A stretch of DNA of 64,000 nt, from contig OY282369.1 of NCBI GenBank assembly GCA_958295735.1, positions 1,906,161-1,970,160 of the forward strand, given 5' to 3'. The translations under genes were made by a program, and so were the position numbers. Numbering within the stretch: the stretch's first letter is position 1; each line of letters opens with the position of its first letter. This document shows, in pieces, positions 52,359-60,220 of the stretch. Origin of the DNA: an uncultured Candidatus Cenarchaeum sp. GTDB lineage: Archaea > Thermoproteota > Nitrososphaeria > Nitrososphaerales > Nitrosopumilaceae. The notes beneath the pieces are model-generated. The model saw nothing but the letters and a program-made list of their open reading frames with translations. It was not told the DNA's origin and ran no database searches.

Positions 52359-52868
52359 TCAGGCCGGCTTTTTGGCGCCCGCCCTGATCCTGCTCAGGAT
52401 CCCTTCCAGGATCGGCTCGCACAGCGCGAGGTACCTGCAGACGGCGCTCTGGTCCACCCCGAACAGGGCGGCAAGCTGCCCCTGCGTCATGTCGGTCTTG
52501 CGGCGCATGAAGGTTAGGAGCAGGGCGTGCCTGCGTTCCAGGCTGCACCTGTTGCCGGGGGCGGCCGTGCCGGCCTCGCCGTCGCGGAACAGCGGCGCCT
52601 CGCGCCTGCGCTTGATCTCTCTCACGAACAGGCCCAGCAGGCGACTGAACTCGTCCGGCACCAGCCCGGTGTTGGCCTTCAGCATCCTGCGGTTGCTCAG
52701 GATGCCGTCAAGCGTCTCCAGCCTGTGCATGAGCCCGGGATCGCTCCGCGCGAGCCTGTCTTTGGTGGCGGGCGACTTCCAGAGCGCGCGCTCGCGCTCC
52801 AGCTCCGTCGCCAGCCGCCTGACCTTGTTCTGGAGTATGGCGTTCTGCTGCTTTAGCGAATTCGGCAT
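52359..52868 (-). CDS. Transposase-derived helix-turn-helix protein
   Basis: 169 residues. The C-terminal part (RRHALLLTFMRRKTDMTQGQ, LAALFGVDQSAVCRYLALCE) matches the N-terminal helix-turn-helix region of IS5-family transposases (HTH_Tnp_4 type). The N-terminal 60 residues form a coiled coil (LKQQNAILQNKVRRLATELE). The catalytic domain is absent. A promoter box ATAAGTTAAAG lies 25 nt before ATG 52868, so it can be expressed. It could be a remnant or a domesticated regulator. Confidence 0.68.
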   Translation of the reverse strand: MPNSLKQQNAILQNKVRRLATELERERALWKSPATKDRLARSDPGLMHRLETLDGILSNRRMLKANTGLVPDEFSRLLGLFVREIKRRREAPLFRDGEAGTAAPGNRCSLERRHALLLTFMRRKTDMTQGQLAALFGVDQSAVCRYLALCEPILEGILSRIRAGAKKPA

Positions 52869-52918
52869 GCCGTCGCATATCGCACGTGTTCTTTAACTTA
52901 TGGGATCGGCCAGTTCGG

Positions 52919-54053
52919 CGTGTTGTACGGAAATCATGTCACCTGTTCGCTCGCGTCCTCCTCTGTCCGGCGCGGGTTGTTTTTCTCGATCGCCTTCGCG
53001 TCCTTGGCGGGGAATGCGCCGGGCGGGGCCTCCGGGCCGTCCGTGCCCGGCGGGCGGCGGGGCCTCCGCCCGCTGCGGACCGCGGCGAATTCCGGCGGGC
53101 TCTGGCGGCACGCGATCTCTGCTTCCCCTGTCCCGAAGTACCTCCCCGGCCTGCCGCCGGTCCGCGGGAAGCAGGAGCGGATGCCTGCCGGATCGACGCC
53201 GAGCTCCTGTAGATCGCCCCCCGGCACGGCCGGCCGCCGCGATCCCCCGCTCGCCTTCCCGCAGTCCCTTCCGCGGACTCCCCGTCCCGGAGCGCGGGCG
53301 TTGCCTGCCCGCATCGCCGCGGGCGCGCCGAACCGCTTCGCGGCCCCGCGCCGCGCGGCCGCCGCGTTCCCCGGGGCCGCCTCCCCGGGCATGCGGCGCC
53401 CGCCGCGCATCGGGACGAATGGCCGAGGCATGCGGCCGCGCGGTCGCTCGCTAAAAACTTCGCCCTTTGGGGCCAAACTGCTACCCGAACGGCACCATTC
53501 GTGGCGAAATTTTCCCCGGTCGAAATCGCGGGCCGAAGCTTCCGGAGCGCGAATCCCCCGCTTCGCGTAGCCCGCGCGTCGCGCGGCGCCGGAGCGCCGC
53601 GTCGCGAAACGGACCCGCTTGCTGCGCCCCGGCCCGGCCGGAGGCGGAGCTGCCGGCCCGCATCCTCCGCGATCCCGCAGGACGCGCCGCGGATTGCGGT
53701 GCGGCCGGCCCCCGGCGCCCCGCCCGCGCGCCAGGCGCCCGCGTGCCCCGCCACGCGCCGCCGCGCCGCCGGATCGGCATCCCGCGTGGCGATCCGTGCG
53801 GGAGGCCCGCCGGGGCGCCGGAACGCGGCCCGCCCGCCCGCATCCCGCGTGCAGCTCCCGCGCGCGCCGCCGGGCCGCGCCCTGATCCCCCAGGCCATCC
53901 GGGATGTCCTGCGTCCCTTCCCGTGCTGCCTGATCGCGTACTTGTTCTGCCTGCCGGCCGGGAAGCCCGCCATCCGCTTTTGTGGTCGGCACGCCTTGGA
54001 AAAGCCGCCCGCTGGCCTCCGGGAGCTAGGTGACATGTTTCCGTACAACACAG
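52919..54053 (-). mobile_element. 1.1-kb insertion with 25-bp inverted ends and 15-bp direct repeats
   Basis: The ends carry GTGTTGTACGGAAATCATGT CACCT (52920-52944) and its near-perfect reverse complement at 54029-54052, differing by one inserted base. Outside are exact 15-bp direct repeats GATCGGCCAGTTCGG at 52904-52918 and 54054-54068. The minus strand has two partly coding-like frames: one near the right end (KYAIRQHGKGRRTSRMAWGI), one near the left end (IRSCFPRTGGRPGRYFGTGE), so the original gene is probably frameshifted. The family is not identified. Confidence 0.62.
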
Positions 54054-54068
54054 ATCGGCCAGTTCGGG

Positions 54069-54418
54069 CGGCCGGCGAGATGACGGCGGCGCCATGCGCC
54101 GCGGCCCGCCGCCCGCTCTTCCGCGCGAGCGGGGAAGGCATCGGCGCGGGATCCTGCACGTGCGGGAGGCGGCCGAGCGCCCTACCCAGCAGGCCGCGGC
54201 CTGCCCGGCGCGCGTGCCCCCCGCCCGCCCGGCGGGGGCGGCAGGCGCCGGCCCGCGGCGCGTCCTGCCCGGCGGCGCGGTCCCCCGCGCCGGCCGCGGG
54301 CACCGGCGGGGGCGCAGCGCCGGGCCGCCGCCCTTGCCGGCCCGCGGCCGAGAGGCCCGCCGGTTTCGGCGCGCCGCCGCGGGACGCGGCGTCCCGGCCG
54401 GGAGGGCCGCCGGCGCAG
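54069..54418. other. GC-rich intergenic region, nothing recognised
   Basis: No gene or element recognised between the insertion and the sugar dehydrogenase gene. Confidence 0.4.
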
Positions 54419-55714
54419 CTAGCCCAGGGGCGCCGCCCAGCCGCGCTTGATCAGCTCCGCGGCCGTGCCCGGCTTCACGCAGGCCGGCTCGCCGGTGGCC
54501 ATCTTCAGGACGCGCACGTGCCCATCGCCGCACTCGCGCGGGGGGCCTCCCCCGCCTGCCGGAACCAGCGCCAGGATCCTGTCGTCCCCCTCCGCGGGGA
54601 TCCCGCGCCCGTCCCTGTTGCTGGTGAGCACGTAGACGCTTCCCGTGCCGCCGTCCACCACCACGTCGCGCAGCCTGCCGTACTCCCCGGAAAGGTAGCG
54701 CTCGATCCCATGCACGGTCCCGTCGGCCCCGATCTCCGCGGCGAAGAGGGCCCTGCCGGCCAGCGCCGCGAACAGGAACCTCCCCTCGAACTCCGGTATG
54801 GCGCCTGATCCGTAAAAGGAAGCGCCCGACGGGGCCCACGTCTCCCCGCCGCTGTGGGCTGCGGGGGGGATCGTCCCCGGCGCCCGCCCGTCCCCCACCG
54901 CATCCGGCCAGCCGTAGTTGCCGCCGGCCTCCACCACGTTGATCTCGTCTTGCCCGAATCCCGCCTCCCCAGAAGGGCCGTGCTCGGTGGCGACGAGCGC
55001 TCCGGTGGCCGGATCCCAGTCGAACCCCTGCGGGTTCCTGTGCCCTAGCGAGAATACGGGCGAGCCCGGGACGGGATTGTCCGCCGGGATGCTTCCGTCG
55101 GGGTTTATCCTGAGTATCTTGCCGGCAAGCGATCCGGCATCCTGCGCCAGCCGCATGCTGGCGGCATCGCCCGTGGCCACGTACAGGGTGCCGTCAGGCG
55201 CGAACCTGATCCGCCCGCCGTCGTGTATGTGGGCGCCCGGTATCCCGTCGATCACGGTCGTCCCGCCCGCCAGCCTGCCGCCGGACTCCTCGAACCTGGA
55301 CACCTTGTTGTACGTGGAGAACAGCTGGCCGTACGTGTGGTACAGGTAGACTAGGCGGTTCTCCTCGAACCCGGGATCCAGCGCTATGCCGAGCAACCCG
55401 CCCTCGCCGGAGCCGACGCCGTCCATGCTGAGCGCCGGCGCCTCCGGCACGGCGCCGTCCGCCCCGATTATCCAGACGTCGCCTCCCCTCTCGGTAAAGA
55501 ACAGGCGCCCGTCCGGCGCCACGTCGACGGACCACGGAACCCGCAGGCCGTCCGCCACGGTCTCCACGGCGAATCCGGGGCTGCCGCCGAGGTCCGTGCC
55601 CCCTGTGCCCCGGTCGGCGGACCCGGACTGGGAGCCGATCCCCGCGTGCGCGGCGGGGGCCAAGACGAGCGGGACCAGCAAAAGCGGCAGCGCGGCCGCC
55701 AGATGCCGCATCAC
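54419..55714 (-). CDS. Secreted PQQ-dependent sugar dehydrogenase (Gdh/Asd type)
   Basis: 431 residues. A signal peptide (HLAAALPLLLVPLVLAPAAH) precedes a six-bladed beta-propeller of the soluble glucose/aldose sugar dehydrogenase family with GLRVPWSVDVAPDGRLFFTE, GEGGLLGIALDPGFEE, GGRIRFAPDGTLYVATGDA, SLGHRNPQGFDWDP and NYGWPDAVGDG. The His of IHDGG and Arg/Asn of GHRNPQG are family PQQ-site positions. It oxidizes aldoses outside the cell. A short tail with C-x-n-C and VKPGTAAELIKRGWA is a recurrent end of thaumarchaeal exported proteins (from memory). GTG 55714 is 25 nt from TTTTATTA. Confidence 0.88.
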   Translation of the reverse strand: MMRHLAAALPLLLVPLVLAPAAHAGIGSQSGSADRGTGGTDLGGSPGFAVETVADGLRVPWSVDVAPDGRLFFTERGGDVWIIGADGAVPEAPALSMDGVGSGEGGLLGIALDPGFEENRLVYLYHTYGQLFSTYNKVSRFEESGGRLAGGTTVIDGIPGAHIHDGGRIRFAPDGTLYVATGDAASMRLAQDAGSLAGKILRINPDGSIPADNPVPGSPVFSLGHRNPQGFDWDPATGALVATEHGPSGEAGFGQDEINVVEAGGNYGWPDAVGDGRAPGTIPPAAHSGGETWAPSGASFYGSGAIPEFEGRFLFAALAGRALFAAEIGADGTVHGIERYLSGEYGRLRDVVVDGGTGSVYVLTSNRDGRGIPAEGDDRILALVPAGGGGPPRECGDGHVRVLKMATGEPACVKPGTAAELIKRGWAAPLG

Positions 55715-55758
55715 GGCCCCCGCGCCGCCCGCGCGTAATAAAACCCTGTTCCGGGCGC

Positions 55759-55839
55759 CGGTTCGCCCCGCGACTCGAATTTTGGGCGTGAAAAGCCGCC
55801 CTGCCGCGGCCGCCGCGGGCGCGATTATGACACGGACTA
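55759..55839 (+). mobile_element. Diverged element C copy 2
   Basis: The right end read inwards is TAGTCCGTGTCATAATCGCG, 16 of 20 identical to the IS right end. The interior AAAAGCCGCCCTGCCGCGGC parallels the 38.3-kb copy. The left end is degraded and no duplication is visible. Confidence 0.6.
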
Positions 55840-56098
55840 CCGGACGCGGCCGTGCGGGCTCGCCCGCCTGCCGGCCGAGGCTGCGGGCAGGCTGTCCGCA
55901 TCCGATGCAGGCGCGGCGAGGGAATCGGCCCGCGCCCGCGCGCCGCGTTCCCGCCCGGCGCCGACCCGGCCCGCCAAAACGCGCGTTTTCCAGACGCGGG
56001 GATTCTGCGGCGGCCGCCGCCCCCGCCCGCCGCGCGGCCCCCCGCGCCCCCGCCGCCCCTCCCCGCGCCGCCGCGGATCGCCGCGCGCGATCATTCGA

Positions 56099-56106
56099 AT
56101 TAAATA
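56099..56106 (+). promoter_or_regulatory. TATA box that sets the SDR gene start
   Basis: TTAAATAC lies 25-26 nt before ATG 56128 but only 16-17 nt before ATG 56119. The downstream ATG is therefore preferred. Confidence 0.62.
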
Positions 56107-56127
56107 CGGCCGGGCGCTATGCGCCCC

Positions 56128-57909
56128 ATGCCAGCCTTTGATGGGCAGACCGCCATGGTCACTGGTAGCGGCACGGGGATAGGGCGCGCCGTCGCCGCGG
56201 CGTTCGCGCGGGAGGGCGCCAGCGTCGTAATACTGGGGAGGAGGAGGGAGCCGCTCGAGGAGGCGGCCGCCGCGCTGCGCGAGGAAGCGGCAGGGGCCGG
56301 CGCGGGCGCCACGGTCACGGCGTTTCCGGGCGTGGACGTGGCGGACGAGGGCGCGGTGACCGGCATGTTCGAGTCGCTCTCGGGATCGGGCGTCAAGCTC
56401 GACGTACTGGTGAACAACGCCGGGGTCTCGGGGCCCGTCACCTGCTTCGCCAACGCCGACCCGGCCGAGTTCGGCAGCGCGGTGGACATACACCTGACAG
56501 GCACGTTCTGGGTGTCGCGGCAGGCCCTCTCCGTGATGGGCCAGGGGGGGCGCATAATCACCATATCGACGTTCTTCACGGAGGAGAGGCCCCTGGAGCA
56601 GCGCCCGTACAGGTTCCGCGACCCGTACACCGCGGCGCAGGGAGCCAAGAACCGGCTGGCCGAGGCCCTCTCGTGGGAGCTCCGCGAGCGGGGGATCATA
56701 TCCATAGCGACCAACCCGGGGCCCGTCCATTCCGACCGCATATACAAGACCGTCTACCCAAAGGCCGCCGCCGAGTTCATGAGGGTGGGCGGGTTCGAGG
56801 GGCTGGAGCCGGCGCAGGTGGAGCAGGCCTGCCGGCGCCTGGTGCCGCTCCTGGGGGAGGACGAGGGGGCCGTCTCGGCGGGAATATCCGGCGAGGCGGC
56901 CCGCCTGGCGGGGGGCGCGCCGGATGCCGGCGCGGAGGCGACGCTCCGGCGCCTGCTGGACAAGGTGCGCTCGGTGGCCGAGCGCATACAGGCCAACACG
57001 TCGGGGATGATACCCGACGGGCAGTTCCTCTCGCAGGAGCAGGTGGCCGCGACCGTCCTGGCCCTGGCCGGCCCCGGCCTGGCCGGGACCCTCAACGGCA
57101 GGGTGGTCCCGGCCGACCGCGTGTTCTATCCCGTGAGGGCGCACGTGGCCAACGCCGCTCCCGCCTCGCCGGCCCCGGCCCTGTCAGGCCGCTCGGTCGT
57201 CATAGCGGTGGACGCGGCCGCCCCCGCGGCCGCGCGCCGCGCGGCGTACCTGGCCGCCCACGCCCAGTGGCGGGGGGCCACCCCCGTGTGCCTCGTGTCC
57301 GGCGACGCCCCCGCCGAGATCGGCAGGACCATATCCGACCGCTTCCACTCGCACTCGGCCGACCTGGGCGACCCCGCCGCGATCGGCCGGTGGTTCTCGG
57401 CCGCCTCGGCCAACGCCGGGCCGGTGGCCGCGGCGGTCCACGTCACCGGGGACGTACCCGACTCGCCGCCGCTCGCCAGCATGTCCAGGGCCGAGTGGGA
57501 TCTGCTCGTGGACAGGTTCGTGAAGAGGCCGGCCGCCGTGCTGCGCTGCGCCCTGGAGCACTTCGTGCCCGGGGGAGGCTCCGACCCGCGGCTGTACAAG
57601 GGCAGCTCCGGCCGGGTTGCCGTGGTGGTGGGGCCCTCCCTGCCCGCGGGGAAGAAGGTGCACGGGGCCCGCAGGGCCAGGGCCGAGATATTCCGCGGTG
57701 CCCTCAGGCCGCTCGCCGCGACCGTGAACCAGGAACTCTCCGACGTGCTCGGCTCCGGCCTGCGCGCGTTCGTGGCGCTGCCGGGCGCGGCCGACGGGCG
57801 CGAGCCGGACGACGCCCGCCTGGCAGACGCGTTCGACTACTTCCTGTCCCCCGCGGCCCCCTCGTCTGGGGAGGTCGTGTTCTGCGTGGACGAGTCGCGG
57901 AAGGCCTGA
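56128..57909 (+). CDS. Two-module short-chain dehydrogenase/reductase
   Basis: 593 residues. Module 1 (residues 1-330) has the NAD(P) motif TGSGTGIGRA, NNAG, and a region SLSGSGVKLDVLVNNAGVSG; the usual YxxxK is altered to YTAAQGAKNRL, with Gln at the expected Lys. Then IISIATNPGPVHSDRIYKTV. Module 2 (340-593) is a second, degenerate Rossmann-like domain with SVVIAVDAA and LASMSRAEWDLLVDRFVKRP. Tandem SDRs of this shape resemble the N-terminal half of Chloroflexus bifunctional malonyl-CoA reductase (comparison from memory). Substrate unknown; a role in the 3HP/4HB cycle is a hypothesis. Confidence 0.78.
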   Translation: MPAFDGQTAMVTGSGTGIGRAVAAAFAREGASVVILGRRREPLEEAAAALREEAAGAGAGATVTAFPGVDVADEGAVTGMFESLSGSGVKLDVLVNNAGVSGPVTCFANADPAEFGSAVDIHLTGTFWVSRQALSVMGQGGRIITISTFFTEERPLEQRPYRFRDPYTAAQGAKNRLAEALSWELRERGIISIATNPGPVHSDRIYKTVYPKAAAEFMRVGGFEGLEPAQVEQACRRLVPLLGEDEGAVSAGISGEAARLAGGAPDAGAEATLRRLLDKVRSVAERIQANTSGMIPDGQFLSQEQVAATVLALAGPGLAGTLNGRVVPADRVFYPVRAHVANAAPASPAPALSGRSVVIAVDAAAPAAARRAAYLAAHAQWRGATPVCLVSGDAPAEIGRTISDRFHSHSADLGDPAAIGRWFSAASANAGPVAAAVHVTGDVPDSPPLASMSRAEWDLLVDRFVKRPAAVLRCALEHFVPGGGSDPRLYKGSSGRVAVVVGPSLPAGKKVHGARRARAEIFRGALRPLAATVNQELSDVLGSGLRAFVALPGAADGREPDDARLADAFDYFLSPAAPSSGEVVFCVDESRKA

Positions 57910-57990
57910 GGGCCGGCCCCGGCGCGCGGCGATCCCGGCCCCCGGCGCGCGCGGGCCTGCGTTCCGCGGCCTTCCCGCCGGCCGCCCGCC

Positions 57991-58773
57991 CTACGCGGGG
58001 GCGCCCGCGCCGGAGGCCGCGGCATCGTAGAACATCTTGGCGGCGAGGGCCGCTATGGCCGCGGCCGCCAGCATCGCCAGCCTGGACTCGCCCACCGACA
58101 GGGACAGGCGCGCGCCGGCCAGGCCCCCGGCGAAGGCGCCGATCCCCAGCATGAGCGCCATCTGCAGCGCGGTGTGGCCCAGCGCCGCGTGGACGGCCAG
58201 CCCCGAAAGGGAGGCGAACAGCAGGATGAACTGGGAGGTGGGGGCGGCCCTCCGCATGCTCATGCACATGAGGGCGATCATCAGCGGGACGAACACCGCC
58301 CCGCCCCCTATGCCGAAAAAGCTGGACACCACCCCCGCGCCGAAGCTGGCCCCCGCCACCCCGAGCATCGCCGCGGCGCCGGAGGGGGCCGCCCCGGCCC
58401 GCCGGCCTCCCGCGATCCTTCCCCCCAGCAGCATGTACGCGGCCGAGGCGACTAGCACCGCCCCGAACAGCGCCTTGAACGCGGCCGGCGAGGCCTCGGC
58501 CGCGGCGTACGCGCCGACGACCGTTCCCGGCACGGACATGAGCCCCAGCCTGGCTCCCGCCGCGTAGTCTATCCTGCGCTGCCGCGCGTACGTCACGGTG
58601 GAGGCGGCCGCGTTGGTGAACGCGGCGAAGAGGCTCGTGCCGGCCGCCGCCGCCGGGGAGACCCCGGCGAAGATGAGCGCCGGCACCATGACGATCCCCC
58701 CGCCCAGCCCTATCATGGATCCGAGTAGCCCGGCCGCGAAGCCCAGCGGCACGAGCCACGCGTGTTCGATCAC
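57991..58773 (-). CDS. TauE/SafE-family membrane transporter
   Basis: 260 residues with eight predicted transmembrane segments in two related halves. Family marks are LGFAAGLLGSMIGLGGGIVM and VVSSFFGIGGGAVFVPLMIA. Members export or import sulfite, sulfoacetate or other organosulfonates; the substrate is unknown here. GTG 58773 is 25 nt from CGTATTATACGG, a palindromic TATA. It is convergent with the SDR gene and lies upstream of the CdvC 3-prime end. Confidence 0.87.
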   Translation of the reverse strand: MIEHAWLVPLGFAAGLLGSMIGLGGGIVMVPALIFAGVSPAAAAGTSLFAAFTNAAASTVTYARQRRIDYAAGARLGLMSVPGTVVGAYAAAEASPAAFKALFGAVLVASAAYMLLGGRIAGGRRAGAAPSGAAAMLGVAGASFGAGVVSSFFGIGGGAVFVPLMIALMCMSMRRAAPTSQFILLFASLSGLAVHAALGHTALQMALMLGIGAFAGGLAGARLSLSVGESRLAMLAAAAIAALAAKMFYDAAASGAGAPA

Positions 58774-58912
58774 GGCCCGCGAAGGGGGCGCCCGTATTAT
58801 ACGGTGCCGCCCGCCCGCGCTGCCGGCGGCTGGCCGGGGACCGATCCGGGCGGAAGCTAGCAACCCGCCGCAACATCGGACGCCGGCGATCGGCTCCGGC
58901 GGGGGCGCGCTC

Positions 58913-60139
58913 CTAGAGCGCCTTGAAGTTCTCGCTCCACTGGTAGTACGCCCTGAGCATCTCGTGCGAGACGCTCGGCTTCCTGCGGGTCATGATGTTC
59001 CGAAAGTCGGCGATCGCGACGTCCCGGGGCTGCTGCGCCGGCTCGCCCCCGCCGTCCTGCCCGCCGCCGTCCCCGCCCTCGCCCGTCGGCTCGCGGTACT
59101 CGGGGCTGTTGAACATCTCGTGGACCACGCGCAGCTGGGCCGCCTGGCAGACGTCCTTTATGTCGCTGGCGCTGTACCCCTCGAACAGCTTTGCGAGCAG
59201 GGGGATCTTCAGGCTGGGTTCCTTCTTGAGCGGATCCGTGTACAGCGAGAACAGGTTGTGGCGCGCCTCGACCGTGGGCAGGTTCACGTAGATCCGCTTT
59301 TGGAACCTGCGCAGGAACGGCCAGTCCAGGCTCCACGGCTTGTTGGTCGCCCCTATCACGTACAACTTCAGGTCCTTGCCCTTCCCGTTGACGCCGTCCA
59401 TCTCGGTGAGGAACTGGTTCTTCACCCTTACCTCGCCCCCCACCTCGCTGTTCCGCGAGCCCAGGAGCGAGTCGACCTCGTCGACGAACAGTATCACGGG
59501 CTTGCCCTCCTTTTCGGCGTACCCGCGCGCCATGGAGAACAGCTTTGAGACGTTCTTTTCCGCCTCGCCCAGCCACTTGCTCATCATGGAGGCGGCGTCC
59601 ACGTTTATGAAGTAGCCGTCGATCTCGCTGGCGGTGGCCGCCGCCAGTATGGTCTTGCCGCAACCCGGGGGGCCGTACAGCAGCATGCCCCTCGGCCACC
59701 CGAGGGGGAACAGGTCCTGCCTCTTCGACGGGTACACGATGGACTCGCGCAGGGCGTTCTTAGCGTCGTCGAGCCCGATCACCTCCGTCCAGCTGATGTT
59801 CGGCTTTTCCTTCATTATCAGGTCCTCGAAGTCGTTCTTGGCCTGGTGCTCGGCGAGGTTCGACTTTTGCTCCGCCGGGGACGCGGAGGGATCGACCGCC
59901 GGCTCTATGGGCGCGGACTCGCGCAGCAGCTTGATGCGCTTCTGGTAGGAGGCCGTGCGCTCCTTGTATATCGGGTTGAGCTTGCTGCGCGGGTACAACT
60001 GCATGAGCTTCATCAGCGAGTCGATCGCCTTTTGGTAGTTCGTTATCGCCATCCCGCGCGCGCCCTGCGAGTCGCACTTGATCGCCTCGCCGGCGTACTT
60101 GCTGGCGCTGTTCTCCAGTTCCTGCGGTGCCATGCTCAT
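58913..60139 (-). CDS. cdvC: CdvC / Vps4-type AAA ATPase
   Basis: 408 residues. The N-terminal MIT domain (about 5-75: ASKYAGEAIKCDSQGARGMA, YQKAIDSLMKLMQLYPRSKL) binds ESCRT-III partners. The AAA domain has Walker A GPPGCGKT (156-163), Walker B ILFVDEVD (216-223), arginine finger region RFQKRIYVNLP and a Vps4-type C-terminal helix VSHEMLRAYYQWSENFKAL. It disassembles the ESCRT-III polymer in archaeal cell division or membrane remodelling. A Gly/Asp-rich insertion lies near residue 355. Unlike neighbours it has a Shine-Dalgarno sequence. It is the third gene of the operon. Confidence 0.95.
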   Translation of the reverse strand: MSMAPQELENSASKYAGEAIKCDSQGARGMAITNYQKAIDSLMKLMQLYPRSKLNPIYKERTASYQKRIKLLRESAPIEPAVDPSASPAEQKSNLAEHQAKNDFEDLIMKEKPNISWTEVIGLDDAKNALRESIVYPSKRQDLFPLGWPRGMLLYGPPGCGKTILAAATASEIDGYFINVDAASMMSKWLGEAEKNVSKLFSMARGYAEKEGKPVILFVDEVDSLLGSRNSEVGGEVRVKNQFLTEMDGVNGKGKDLKLYVIGATNKPWSLDWPFLRRFQKRIYVNLPTVEARHNLFSLYTDPLKKEPSLKIPLLAKLFEGYSASDIKDVCQAAQLRVVHEMFNSPEYREPTGEGGDGGGQDGGGEPAQQPRDVAIADFRNIMTRRKPSVSHEMLRAYYQWSENFKAL

Positions 60140-60143
60140 CCGT

Positions 60144-60153
60144 ATCTCCTCCT
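60144..60153 (-). promoter_or_regulatory. Shine-Dalgarno sequence of cdvC
   Basis: AGGAGGAGAT lies four bases before ATG 60139. It is the clearest ribosome-binding site seen in the window, where most genes look leaderless. An AT-rich AATTAAGC near 60195 could also give a separate leadered transcript. Confidence 0.75.
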
Positions 60154-60220
60154 ACCTGTGGTGTCCCTTTGAGGCGGCATTGGCTGGTGTGAGCTTAATT
60201 GCGGTTTCATGTCAAACTAT

